Both the position numbers and the translations under genes were made by a program. From an uncultured Oscillospiraceae bacterium (GTDB lineage: Bacteria > Bacillota > Clostridia > Oscillospirales > Oscillospiraceae), in assembly GCA_910588135.1 (NCBI GenBank), contig CAJUOT010000035.1, positions 1 through 28,326 of the forward strand: a DNA stretch of 28,326 nucleotides, written 5' to 3'. The notes beneath the pieces are model-generated. The model was not told the origin of the DNA. It made no database searches and worked only from the letters and a program-made list of their open reading frames with translations. Positions 6,605 to 13,980 of the stretch are shown here, in pieces (within the stretch, counting starts at the first letter, position 1; each line of letters starts with the position of its first letter).

Positions 6605-6711
6605 GGCAAACCGCGGGAAACCGCGGGACGCAAAGCTAAATAGGGGCCTAACGGCTCGATTTTATGTTTTATCAGGGGCATGCCCCTGATAGCGTCCCCC
6701 ACGGGGGACGC
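6605..6711 (+). promoter_or_regulatory. c-di-GMP-I (GEMM) riboswitch, copy 3, with competing hairpins
   Basis: The core reads GGCAAA, CCGCGG-GAAA-CCGCGG, GACGCAAAGC. The P2 stem is CCGCGG instead of CCATGG on both sides, a compensatory change that supports the fold. GCTA (6635-6638) and AGGGGC (6642-6647) can pair with TAGC (6690-6693) and GCCCCT (6682-6687) around a GCCTAACGG receptor-like strand. GCCCCT can instead pair with a second AGGGGC at 6674-6679 in a 20-base palindrome (6671-6690), and a 9-bp hairpin follows at 6692-6711. These exclusive pairings look like an expression platform. There is no T-run, so control of translation or RNA stability is more likely than classic termination. 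The coding start is 72 bases downstream. Confidence 0.78.
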
Positions 6712-6783
6712 CCAAGCGAGCCCATGGCAGCCCGGCTGCCGGACTTCTTTGCGTCCGCACAATGCGAAGAAAGGAAGGAACAC

Positions 6784-8688
6784 ATGAAAACATCCAAGCT
6801 TTTGGGTAAACGCGGCTTTGCCGTGTTTACCACCCTGGCGCTGTGCGCCGGTTTGGTCGGACCGTCCTTTGCCGCAACCTTTACCGAGCTCCAAACTGTG
6901 ATCGACACAAAACAATCGCTCTACGCCAAAGACGATGACGGCAATGATACTGAAAAAATCCGAATTGGTTATAGCGATGACACCAAAACAGTCACCCTCT
7001 ACGAAGACGTCACACGCACAGGGCTGGAAAACGCTAAAAGCATTCTCATCGGCACGGACGCTGAAGTCACCATCGACCTGAATGGTCAGAAAATTGATGG
7101 CAATAAGGATAGCCAGGATGACAGCGGCAGGGATATGGCGGGCTCCGTCATCAAGGTGACTGGTGGTAATCTCACGATTCAGGACAGTACCGCCGAATAT
7201 GACGCAGACGGCAATCAGATCAGCGCTGGGAACGGTCAGATTACCGGCGGCAGCAGCGGCAGTAACGCTGGGGGCATTCTCATCGAAGAAGGCTCCGTCA
7301 CCCTGAACAGCGGCACCATTACCGGCAATACCGCCAAGGCCTGCGGCGGCGGCGTGGGTGTGGGCAAGAATGGCAAGACGCCAGAGAACCCCACCGCTTT
7401 CTTCACCATGAACGGCGGCAAAATCACGGGCAATACCGCCGGGAACAACACCAGCGACGGCGGCGGGGGCGGCGTATGGGTCAAAAACGGCGCCCAATTC
7501 ACCATGAACGGCGGCGAAATCACAGGCAATACAGTGATTGATAACGACGGCCAGGGCAATGGAGGCGGCGTAGCCATCCACCAGGCCGGCTTCACCATGA
7601 ACGGCGGCACAATCTCCAACAATGAATCCCCCCGAGGCACCGGCGTGCTGATCAATGCCGGTGACAAAGGCGGCGGAGACGCCAGCTTCACCATGAACGG
7701 CGGCTACGTCTCCGGAAAGGACGGCGCAAGCTGCATTTACATGGAGGAAAGCAACGGAAAAGACGCCACCCTCACGCTGACAGGCAAGGCAGTTCTGGAC
7801 GGAAGCATTTTCCTCGGCGCGGGCGCGCAGGTCATCACAGACAGCGTAAAACAGCCTGACGGCACACACAATTACACCAGCTTCATCGTCGATGGCAGCC
7901 CTGAGAACACCATTGGGCCGGATGATACTGAGAAAGGCCGAACCGGGGGCTATAAAGCAGACAAGGACACCCTTCTTGACATCCAGTACGAGCATGAGTG
8001 GCAGGGCGAGTGGTCTCCCGATACGGATTCCGAGGGCAAAGATTTGGGGACTCACAGCCACTCCTGCAAGCACTGCAGCGAGAAGAACGGCACCAAGGAG
8101 CACAACTGGGTCAAGGATCAAACCGGCAAGGTCACCCGAGAGCCCACCAAAACCGAGAAAGGCGTGAAGACCTTTACGGATATGTGCCGGGACTGCGGGG
8201 CGTCCAAGACGCGAACCGAGGAAATTGACTTCAAAGACAAAGGCGATGATGGCAGCGGCGGCTCCATCACCATCGACAGCCCCGAGGTGCCCTTGGCCGG
8301 CCTGTTCACCCGGGCCGACGCCATCGGCTACCTGTGGGAGCAGAGCGGCAGTCCTGATGCGGAACTGTCCTCCTTTGAGGACGTGCCCGGGGACCACCAG
8401 TGGGCCGTGGCTATCGGCTGGGCGCAGGAGGCGGGTATCGCCCTGGCCGACGCGGAGGGCAATTTCCGCCCCGACGACCTAGTGCTACGCAGTTCTGACG
8501 AGACCGAGGGCGAGTTTCAGGAGTTCTTGAACCGCTATGCCGTATTTGCGGGCGTGGAGCTGGACGAGGGCGAGCTGTTTACCGAGCTGGAGGGCGAGCC
8601 GGACGATGTGATCATGGGCGAGGACGCCCAGGCCATCTTCGACGCGTTCTTTGCCAAGCTGGAGGCGGCCCTGGCCCAGGCGGCGTAA
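6784..8688 (+). CDS. Secreted beta-helix surface protein with SLH-like C-terminus
   Basis: The 634-residue protein begins with a Sec signal peptide (cleavage probably after SFA near residue 30). A right-handed beta-helix-like region follows (about 60-330) with repeats such as FTMNGGKITGNT. Next come a Cys/His segment (HSHSCKHCS and MCRDCGAS, two CxxC-type pairs) and, from about residue 510, a divergent S-layer-homology-like domain: FTRADAIGYLWEQSG, SSFEDVPGDHQWAVAIGWA and GNFRPDDLVLR, ending in an acidic helical tail. The start is fixed by AGAAAGGAAGG at 6768-6778. The protein is presumably exported and wall-attached, as an adhesin or matrix component. It lies under three GEMM-like aptamers, which suggests c-di-GMP control. 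The actual ligand or partner is unknown. Confidence 0.82.
   Translation: MKTSKLLGKRGFAVFTTLALCAGLVGPSFAATFTELQTVIDTKQSLYAKDDDGNDTEKIRIGYSDDTKTVTLYEDVTRTGLENAKSILIGTDAEVTIDLNGQKIDGNKDSQDDSGRDMAGSVIKVTGGNLTIQDSTAEYDADGNQISAGNGQITGGSSGSNAGGILIEEGSVTLNSGTITGNTAKACGGGVGVGKNGKTPENPTAFFTMNGGKITGNTAGNNTSDGGGGGVWVKNGAQFTMNGGEITGNTVIDNDGQGNGGGVAIHQAGFTMNGGTISNNESPRGTGVLINAGDKGGGDASFTMNGGYVSGKDGASCIYMEESNGKDATLTLTGKAVLDGSIFLGAGAQVITDSVKQPDGTHNYTSFIVDGSPENTIGPDDTEKGRTGGYKADKDTLLDIQYEHEWQGEWSPDTDSEGKDLGTHSHSCKHCSEKNGTKEHNWVKDQTGKVTREPTKTEKGVKTFTDMCRDCGASKTRTEEIDFKDKGDDGSGGSITIDSPEVPLAGLFTRADAIGYLWEQSGSPDAELSSFEDVPGDHQWAVAIGWAQEAGIALADAEGNFRPDDLVLRSSDETEGEFQEFLNRYAVFAGVELDEGELFTELEGEPDDVIMGEDAQAIFDAFFAKLEAALAQAA
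7402..7704 (+). repeat. Intragenic DNA repeats coding the beta-helix rungs
   Basis: TTCACCATGAACGGCGGC recurs at 7402, 7498, 7591 and 7687, with spacings of 96, 93 and 96 bases. Each copy encodes FTMNGG at the same point of a repeat of 31-32 residues. The near-identical DNA suggests recent duplication, and these copies could recombine. Confidence 0.85.
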
Positions 8689-8716
8689 ATCCCCAAAGTC
8701 AGGCCAAACAGCGCGG

Positions 8717-8748
8717 ACGGCCCCCGGACTTTGTCCGGGGGCCGTTTC
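8717..8748 (+). terminator. Terminator of the surface-protein gene
   Basis: A 13-base perfect stem (8717-8729 with 8733-8745) with loop TTT is followed by a short T-tract. It lies between the convergent surface-protein and pilT genes. Confidence 0.85.
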
Positions 8749-8753
8749 TGTGC

Positions 8754-9812
8754 TCAGCCCAGCCTGCGCCGGAGCTGTTCGGGGTTGTCGGAGTACTCCA
8801 GGGCGGTGTCCACGGTGATCTTCCCCGCCTTGTACAGCGCCAGAATGGACTGGTCCATGGATACCATCCCCTCCGCTCCGCCCGCGGCGATGGCGTTGTC
8901 GATCTGATGGGTCTTGTTGTCCCGGATGAGGCTGCGGATGGCGTTGTTCATCTGCATGATCTCATAGGCGGGCACCATGCCGCCGTCCTTGTCGGGCAGC
9001 AGCTGCTGGCTCACCACGGTGCGCAGCACCATGGACAGCTGGGAGCGCACCTGCTCCTGCTGGGTGCTGGGGAATGAATCCACAATGCGGTCCACCGTGT
9101 TCACCGCGCCCTTGGTGTGCAGGGTGGCAATGAGCAGGTGGCCCGTCTCCGCCGCGGTCATGGCGGTGCGGATGGTCTCGTGGTCGCGCATCTCGCCCAG
9201 CAGGATCACGTCCGGGGCCTGCCGCAGGCAGGCCCGCAGGGCGGACAGGTAGTCCTCCGTGTCAATGGCGATCTCCCGCTGGGAGACGATGCTCTTGGCG
9301 TTGCGGTGAAGGTATTCGATGGGGTCCTCCAGGGTGATGATGTGGCCGCTGCGGGTCTGATTGATCCGGTCGATGACACAGGCCTGGGTGGTGGATTTGC
9401 CGCTGCCCGCCGTGCCGGTGACCAGCACCATGCCGTGGTTGAGGGCGGCCAGTTCCATCACCTGGGGGGGGATGTGAAGCGCCTGCCAGTCCGGGATGCC
9501 GAAGGCCACCACCCGCACCACTGCGGCCATGGAGCCGCGCTGGCGGTAGGTGTTCACCCGGAACCGGGCCAGCCCGCCCACAGAGAAGGAGAAGTCGTCG
9601 TCCCCCTCCCGCACAAAAGCGTCCATGGGCCGCTGGGCCTGCCGGTACAGCCCGGTGACCAGCTCCTCCGCGTCCTGGGGCATGAGGCGGTCTGCCCCAA
9701 TGGGGACCAGCCTCTTGTCCAGCTTTTCACACACCGGGCCGCCCGCCACCAGAAACAGGTCGGAGGCGTTGTCCTCCACCGCCCGCTTCAAATATTCCAA
9801 CAGCTCTGTCAT
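8754..9812 (-). CDS. pilT: Type IV pilus retraction ATPase PilT-like
   Basis: PilT is the cytoplasmic hexameric ATPase that drives pilus retraction. The 352-residue product has the family length. It has an N-terminal PAS-like domain (ASDLFLVAGGPV, VNTYRQRGSMAAVVR), Walker A GTAGSGKSTT around residues 132-141 (Lys139), the Asp-box region ITLEDPIEYLH, Walker B DVILLGEMRD and the His box LIATLHT. ATG 9812 follows AAGGAG; the frame is open further upstream but lacks a good site. It is the last gene of the six-gene pilus operon. No pilB/gspE extension ATPase is present in the window, so it must be encoded elsewhere if the pilus is complete. Confidence 0.92.
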   Translation of the reverse strand: MTELLEYLKRAVEDNASDLFLVAGGPVCEKLDKRLVPIGADRLMPQDAEELVTGLYRQAQRPMDAFVREGDDDFSFSVGGLARFRVNTYRQRGSMAAVVRVVAFGIPDWQALHIPPQVMELAALNHGMVLVTGTAGSGKSTTQACVIDRINQTRSGHIITLEDPIEYLHRNAKSIVSQREIAIDTEDYLSALRACLRQAPDVILLGEMRDHETIRTAMTAAETGHLLIATLHTKGAVNTVDRIVDSFPSTQQEQVRSQLSMVLRTVVSQQLLPDKDGGMVPAYEIMQMNNAIRSLIRDNKTHQIDNAIAAGGAEGMVSMDQSILALYKAGKITVDTALEYSDNPEQLRRRLG

Positions 9813-9829
9813 AGCTTCGCTCCTTGACT

Positions 9830-10351
9830 TTATTCGATCCCATCCCAGAGGTTCAGGCTGTCGTCCGGCTCCCACTCGCCCACGGGAACGGCCTGCCAGC
9901 GCAGAATCTCATAGCTCCCGTCCACGTACACCAGCACCTCCGCCTGGAGCTCCTGGGTGTCCGAGATGGGGACGGCGTAGCTCATATGCTTCGGAACCAG
10001 AGCGGTGGAAACGTGCCCGTCGTCCAGTTCCGGCAGGGGGCCGCTCTCCGCCCCCGGGACGGAGGAAGACACCGAGGGCGCCTCATCCGGCGGTTCCGGC
10101 GGCCAGAGGCGTTCCACGCCCTCCACCGCCTCGCCGTTCCTCAGTCGGGCCAGAATCTCCTGGGCTTTCATGTCGGCGGCGTAGTAGTCCTCCACCGCCT
10201 CTGCCGAGGCGTCCGCCAGCCGCACGTCCGCCTTCACGGTGGACAGGGACAGCAGGGCGAACACCGTCAGCGCCAGCACCGCGAAGGCCACCAGCAGGGA
10301 GCTGCCCCCCAGGGCGGGCGGGGCCATGCCCGACTTTTTCCGCTCAGCCAT
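9830..10351 (-). CDS. Pilus-cluster protein with one N-terminal membrane helix
   Basis: The 173-residue protein has a short basic head (MAERKKSG), one transmembrane helix at about residues 15-40 (SSLLVAFAVLALTVFALLSL) and a soluble domain with an acidic, Pro/Ser-rich loop near 83-110. Position and shape resemble PilX-like or minor pilin accessory proteins, but no clear prepilin peptidase site (Gly followed five residues later by Glu) is seen. The start follows GGAGGAGG and overlaps the end of the gene before it by 8 bases, so translation is coupled. pilT starts 17 bases after its stop. Family not recognised. Confidence 0.7.
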   Translation of the reverse strand: MAERKKSGMAPPALGGSSLLVAFAVLALTVFALLSLSTVKADVRLADASAEAVEDYYAADMKAQEILARLRNGEAVEGVERLWPPEPPDEAPSVSSSVPGAESGPLPELDDGHVSTALVPKHMSYAVPISDTQELQAEVLVYVDGSYEILRWQAVPVGEWEPDDSLNLWDGIE

Positions 10352-10790
10352 GTCCGCCCACCTCCTCCTGCCAGGCCACGTCCAACTCGAACAGGGTTTC
10401 GCCGGTGGCCGCTTCCGTCACCGAGATATACCCCCTGCCCAGGCCGTCCGCGCCGCTGTCCTCCAGGGGCTCGATGTGCAGGAGGTAGGCGCCCTCCTGC
10501 CCCGGAGCCCGCTCCCAGCGGTTGTCATAATAGATGTCCAGGGGCATCCGGCTCCAGCCGTAGGGGTAGGGATAGTCAAAGTTCATGGCCACTTTCCAGG
10601 TCTCCCCCTTGGCGGCGCGCAGGGACTCCGCCCCGTTCTGGCACAGCACCGCCGCATGGTCCCTGGCCTCGCTGGCCTTGGACGCCTGGTCAGACTTCAC
10701 GAACGCCTGGAGGCACAGCGCCGCCGCCAGCGCGAACACCAGCAGCATGACGATCTGCTCCATCATGGCCAGAGGCGCTTTGCTCCTCAT
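10344..10790 (-). CDS. Prepilin-like or pseudopilin-like membrane-anchored protein
   Basis: The 148-residue protein has an N-terminal hydrophobic helix (MMEQIVMLLVFALAAALCLQAF, about residues 9-30) and a beta-rich extracellular domain (YPYGWSRMPLDIYYDNRW, then YLLHIEP and YISVTEAATGETLFELDVAW). The N-terminal arrangement, with a Glu at the head of the helix, is like that of minor pilins or pseudopilins, but the site is not canonical. It overlaps its upstream neighbour by ATGA and its downstream neighbour by 8 bases. Its role is inferred from its location between gspF/pilC-type and pilT genes. Confidence 0.68.
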   Translation of the reverse strand: MRSKAPLAMMEQIVMLLVFALAAALCLQAFVKSDQASKASEARDHAAVLCQNGAESLRAAKGETWKVAMNFDYPYPYGWSRMPLDIYYDNRWERAPGQEGAYLLHIEPLEDSGADGLGRGYISVTEAATGETLFELDVAWQEEVGGHG

Positions 10791-11269
10791 GAGCCCGCCC
10801 CCTCTCCGCCTCGCAGGGACAGCAGCAGTGTGTCCTCATCTCCCCGCGCCCCAGACAGGCGCACGGTGAGCAGCCCGTCCTCCAGGGACAGGTCCAGCCC
10901 CTGGGCCGGGAGCAGTTCCCGGCCGTCCTGGGGGGCGGGGGGCTCCTCGCACCAGATGAACAGCTCCCGCAGCCAGCCGCCGTGACAGTAGATGTAGGTG
11001 ACAAACTCCCCGTCCCTGCCCAGCGCCAGGGCGGGGACGCCCTCGATCTCCGCCAGGGACACCGCGCCCTCCGCGTCCGCCTGCCGCACCTTGGTGGCCA
11101 CGTACTGGACGCAGGCCCGCCGCTCGTAGGCCGCCTGATCCCGCTGGGTCAGCCGCCGGTAGGCGTCCGCCCCGGTGAGCAGCACCGCCAGCACGCAGGC
11201 GGCGAACACCCCGAACAGCAGCAGGGCGATGAGCGCGTCCATATGATGTTGGATTGGTTCTCGTTTCAT
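10787..11269 (-). CDS. DUF4860 family protein of the pilus cluster
   Basis: The 160-residue protein has one transmembrane helix (MDALIALLLFGVFAACVLAVLL, about residues 10-31), a helical stalk (YRRLTQRDQAAYERRACVQYVATKVRQAD) and a beta-rich domain with FVTYIYCHGGWLRELFIW and LLTVRLSG. This matches DUF4860, which occurs in clostridial type IV pilus or pseudopilus clusters. The start overlaps the previous stop (ATGA) and the stop overlaps the next start in the same way. It is probably a minor-pilin-like structural part; biochemical function is unknown. Confidence 0.75.
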   Translation of the reverse strand: MKREPIQHHMDALIALLLFGVFAACVLAVLLTGADAYRRLTQRDQAAYERRACVQYVATKVRQADAEGAVSLAEIEGVPALALGRDGEFVTYIYCHGGWLRELFIWCEEPPAPQDGRELLPAQGLDLSLEDGLLTVRLSGARGDEDTLLLSLRGGEGAGS

Positions 11270-11607
11270 GGCGTCTGCTCCAACTCCGGCCCAAGCTCCA
11301 GCACAACGATGTCCGGCATCAGGTTGTCGGCAAAGGCGGTGTAGGCCACCGCGTACTGCCCCTCGTCCACCTGGACACCGTAGTGCTCCTTCAAATAGTC
11401 CACATCCGGGGGGTAAACGCCCTCAGCGGCGTAGCAGGCCACGCAGCCCCGGCGCAGGGCCTGCTCCAGCTGCCGGCGGTTCTCCTCCCCCCGGCCGGAA
11501 TCCACACTGTCCAGGGCGGTGGAAAAGGCCACCAGCACCGCCACCGCCGCCACGGGCAGCAGCAGGGCGCGCAGCAGCGGGCCCAGACGGCTTCTCTGTC
11601 TCCTCAT
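11266..11607 (-). CDS. Small pilin-like membrane protein
   Basis: The 113-residue protein has a basic N-terminus (MRRQRSRLG), one hydrophobic helix at about residues 12-30 (LLRALLLPVAAVAVLVAF) and a soluble part with ENRRQLEQALRRGCVACYAAEGVYPPDVDYLKEHYGV. This last stretch resembles the region after the helix in type IV pilins and GspG-type pseudopilins, where a Tyr-Pro segment precedes the beta-sheet. A cleavage motif is not obvious, so it may remain as a membrane-bound accessory. It starts 6 bases after the gspF-like gene stops. The specific role is not known. Confidence 0.7.
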   Translation of the reverse strand: MRRQRSRLGPLLRALLLPVAAVAVLVAFSTALDSVDSGRGEENRRQLEQALRRGCVACYAAEGVYPPDVDYLKEHYGVQVDEGQYAVAYTAFADNLMPDIVVLELGPELEQTP

Positions 11608-11613
11608 GGCCCG

Positions 11614-12657
11614 TCACCCGATGGCCGACATGATGTGCATCAGCGGCAGCATCACCGACAGCAGGATCAGCCCCACCAGAATGGAGCACACCAGCACCAG
11701 GGCGGGCTCCACCCGGCTCACCCGCTCCTCCAGCGCGGCCTCGCTCTCCTCGGACAGGTCGTCCGCGATTTTCTCCATGGCCGCGTCCCCCGTGCCGCTA
11801 CGCTGGCCCAGCTCCAGCAGCCTGCACGCCCGGGAGGGCAGCAGACCGCTGCCCCGCATGGCGGGGGCCAGCCGCTCCCCCTGTTCCAGCCGGGCGCGGC
11901 AGTCCAGGCAGCGCTCCCGGGTCTGGGGCACGTCGTCCAGCAGGCCGGAGGCCAGCTCCAGCGCCTCCTCGATGGGCATTCCGCTGGCCATGCCCATGGC
12001 AAGGGCCTGGGCCAGCCGGGCGTCGTTCATCTTCCGGGCCACGCCCTTGTCCCCGCGGCCCGCGCGCCACAGGGCGGCGAGCCTTTCCCGGAACGCGGGC
12101 AGGGCGGCGAAGGCCGCCAGGAATACCGCCACGGCGGCCATGAGGGCGAACAGCACGGGCATCGCCCCGTCCAGCCACCGGCCCAGGGCCAGCAGGCCCC
12201 CGGCCACGCCGGTGAGCCGCCCGCCCAGGGAGGCGTACACATCGTCAAAAATGGGCAGCACCCGCACCAGCAGCACCCCGATGACCACCAGCATCAGCAG
12301 CAGCATCACCGCCGGGTAGAGCAGGGCGCTCCTGATGCGCCGGTCCAGGCGGGCGCGGCGCTCATAGTAGCGGGCCAGGGCGGACAGGGCCTCCTCGGTG
12401 CGTCCGGCCCGCTCCCCCACCTCCACCAGTCCGCACACGTAGGCGGGGAATCCCCCCGCCTCCCGCATGGCAGCGGACAGGGTTGCGCCCAGGTCCACCC
12501 GATCCGCCATGGCGGTCAGCATGGCCTGGTAGGGCGGATCGCTCTCTTCCGCCAGCAGGGTCAGGGCATCCCCCGTGCCCACGCCGGAGTGGAACAGCAT
12601 GGACAGCTCCAGGCACAGGGAGGACAGCTCCCCATGGGAAATACGGTTATGTTTCAT
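11614..12657 (-). CDS. Type II secretion / type IV pilus inner-membrane protein F (PilC-like)
   Basis: PilC/GspF is the polytopic platform on which the assembly ATPases act. The 347-residue protein shows two GspF domains. The first (about residues 10-125) has LCLELSMLFHSGVGTGDALTLLAEE and LPAYVCGLVEVGERAGRTEEAL-like elements. The second (about 215-335) has RLAQALAMGMASGMPIEEALELA and LLELGQRSGTGDAAM. Transmembrane helices lie at about 140-165, 180-205 and 320-345. It is somewhat shorter than many PilC proteins of about 400 residues. ATG 12657 follows GGAGCG. It is first in the pilus operon, ahead of four small membrane-anchored proteins and pilT. Confidence 0.88.
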   Translation of the reverse strand: MKHNRISHGELSSLCLELSMLFHSGVGTGDALTLLAEESDPPYQAMLTAMADRVDLGATLSAAMREAGGFPAYVCGLVEVGERAGRTEEALSALARYYERRARLDRRIRSALLYPAVMLLLMLVVIGVLLVRVLPIFDDVYASLGGRLTGVAGGLLALGRWLDGAMPVLFALMAAVAVFLAAFAALPAFRERLAALWRAGRGDKGVARKMNDARLAQALAMGMASGMPIEEALELASGLLDDVPQTRERCLDCRARLEQGERLAPAMRGSGLLPSRACRLLELGQRSGTGDAAMEKIADDLSEESEAALEERVSRVEPALVLVCSILVGLILLSVMLPLMHIMSAIG

Positions 12658-12695
12658 GGTACGCTCCAATCTGCACGGTATGTTGTCATGTGCCA

Positions 12696-12732
12696 TAAAA
12701 AATGGGCCTGTGAAAACCACAGACCCATTTTA
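12696..12732 (-). terminator. Terminator after the transglutaminase gene, overlapping the pilus-operon promoter
   Basis: On the minus strand AAAATGGGTCTGTG pairs with CACAGGCCCATTTT (one G:U or mismatch position) around a TTTT-type loop and runs into TTTTTTA. It lies about 50 bases past the transglutaminase stop. Its 5' arm contains the -10 element of the predicted promoter at 12727-12755. Confidence 0.82.
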
Positions 12733-12755
12733 ATGCAAATTTCTGATTTCGTAAA
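12727..12755 (-). promoter_or_regulatory. Candidate promoter of the pilus operon
   Basis: On the minus strand TTTACG (12750-12755) and TAAAAT (12727-12732) are 17 bases apart, about 65 bases before the gspF/pilC-type start. Confidence 0.5.
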
Positions 12756-12782
12756 GGGGTTTTCAAATTTTTATCCCCAGAT

Positions 12783-13769
12783 TCAGTAAAGATGCTCCGG
12801 ATTATAGTTCTCCCCGTTGCCGATATACTTCATGATGGACTTGCTCTCCTTGCCCGAGGAGGCGAAGGTGGGGTCCATCCTCTGCCACGCGCTGCCGTCA
12901 AAGTAGATCGCGCCGGTGACCCAGCCCGTCTCCTCCGACCACACGTTGATCCAGGCGTGGTACGCCGTGCCGGCGTGGCCCACCACCAGCTTGCAGGGCA
13001 CGCCCAGGCTGCGCAGCATCCCGGTCATCAGGCTGGCGTAGTCGAAGCAGATGCCCGTCTTCTTTTCCAGCACCTCGTCCAGCACGGGCAGGTAGCCGCT
13101 CTTCACCGTCTTGGCCAGCTTCTTGTCATAGGTCAGGTTCTTCACCACATAGCCGTAGACAATCTCCACCAGCTTCAGCGGGTCGGTCTCGTCGCCGGCC
13201 AGCTCCGCCGCCTTGGCGATGGTCTTGGGGGCCTCGGCGTAGTTCACGTACTGGTTCGGCCGCAGGAAGGGGGCGAACTCGTCGGCCAGCGTCACGCTGA
13301 AGGTGGCGGTGAGCAAGGCGGCGTAGGACTTGCCGGAGGTGTTCTCGTACACCACTACCTTATAACTCCCGTTGCCGTCGGACAGGGGGAACGTGGTCCA
13401 CTCGCCGCCGTTCAGGTTGTAGGTGTACTTGGTCTCGTCCTTGGCATAGGACGGGCCGAACACCTGCACCATCAGCTTCTTGCCGTTGGAGGAGCACTTC
13501 ACCATCACGTAGCCGTCCTTGGCGTTGGAGTAGTCGATCACCGCCCGGCTGTTCTTCTGCACCTGGGTGCCGGAGGCCACGGGCATCAGCTGGCTGCTGA
13601 GCGCGGCGGGCGCGGCGGACAGGGCCACCGCCTCGTCTTCAATGCTGACCTCGCCCAGTTCCACCCGGTCCAGGTACGGGTCCTCGTCGGGCACAACCCC
13701 GGCGGGCGCGCAGCCCGCCAGCAGCGCCAGGGCCAGCGCCAGGGGAAGCAGCCGTTTCCACAGGTTCAT
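12783..13769 (-). CDS. Lipoprotein with transglutaminase-like domain
   Basis: The 328-residue protein starts with a lipoprotein signal peptide (LALALALLAGC, lipidated Cys near residue 19), so it is anchored on the outer face of the membrane. A beta-rich domain follows, then a transglutaminase-like cysteine protease fold with the catalytic triad visible: Cys241 in KTGICFDYASL, His271 in AYHAWINVW and Asp299 in RMDPTFASS. Extracellular members of this superfamily act as proteases or crosslinkers on peptides or wall proteins. ATG 13769 follows GAGGTG; another ATG lies five codons upstream. It has its own promoter and terminator. The substrate is unknown. Confidence 0.85.
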   Translation of the reverse strand: MNLWKRLLPLALALALLAGCAPAGVVPDEDPYLDRVELGEVSIEDEAVALSAAPAALSSQLMPVASGTQVQKNSRAVIDYSNAKDGYVMVKCSSNGKKLMVQVFGPSYAKDETKYTYNLNGGEWTTFPLSDGNGSYKVVVYENTSGKSYAALLTATFSVTLADEFAPFLRPNQYVNYAEAPKTIAKAAELAGDETDPLKLVEIVYGYVVKNLTYDKKLAKTVKSGYLPVLDEVLEKKTGICFDYASLMTGMLRSLGVPCKLVVGHAGTAYHAWINVWSEETGWVTGAIYFDGSAWQRMDPTFASSGKESKSIMKYIGNGENYNPEHLY

Positions 13770-13850
13770 AATTTGGCACCTCATTTCCTATGATTGAGAT
13801 GGATGGTCCGGCCTCCCATTCTTGCGGAAGCCATGCTTTTGTTCTCTGTT

Positions 13851-13879
13851 ATCTTAGCACGGCGGCGAAAAAAAGTAAA
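13851..13879 (-). promoter_or_regulatory. Promoter of the transglutaminase gene
   Basis: On the minus strand TTTACT (13874-13879) and TAAGAT (13851-13856) are 17 bases apart, about 80 bases upstream of the start. The remainder of 13880-13980 is AT-rich with no gene. Confidence 0.65.
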
Positions 13880-13980
13880 GCATTTTTTCGATTTTTCAAA
13901 CAAAAGTTTTTAATTTATTCAAAACTAGAACTTATGTTTCTATTCCGTGCCCTTCACCGGGCTGCCTCAACAGGCCCCCG

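Noticed and set aside
6401..6640. Possible CRISPR array or simple direct repeats
   Set aside because: The units differ in length and spacing, and their conserved bases match a riboswitch core with a covarying stem; no cas genes are present.
6574..8397. Long minus-strand open frame (about 600 codons) opposite the surface-protein gene
   Set aside because: It is antisense to a gene with signal peptide, repeats and ribosome binding site; its predicted protein is a low-complexity Ala/Val/Gly product with no family match, caused by GC-rich codon bias.
11254..12789. Plus-strand open frame of about 511 codons across the pilus genes
   Set aside because: It is a Gln/His/Gly-rich shadow of the minus-strand gspF/pilC-type gene, which has clear domains.
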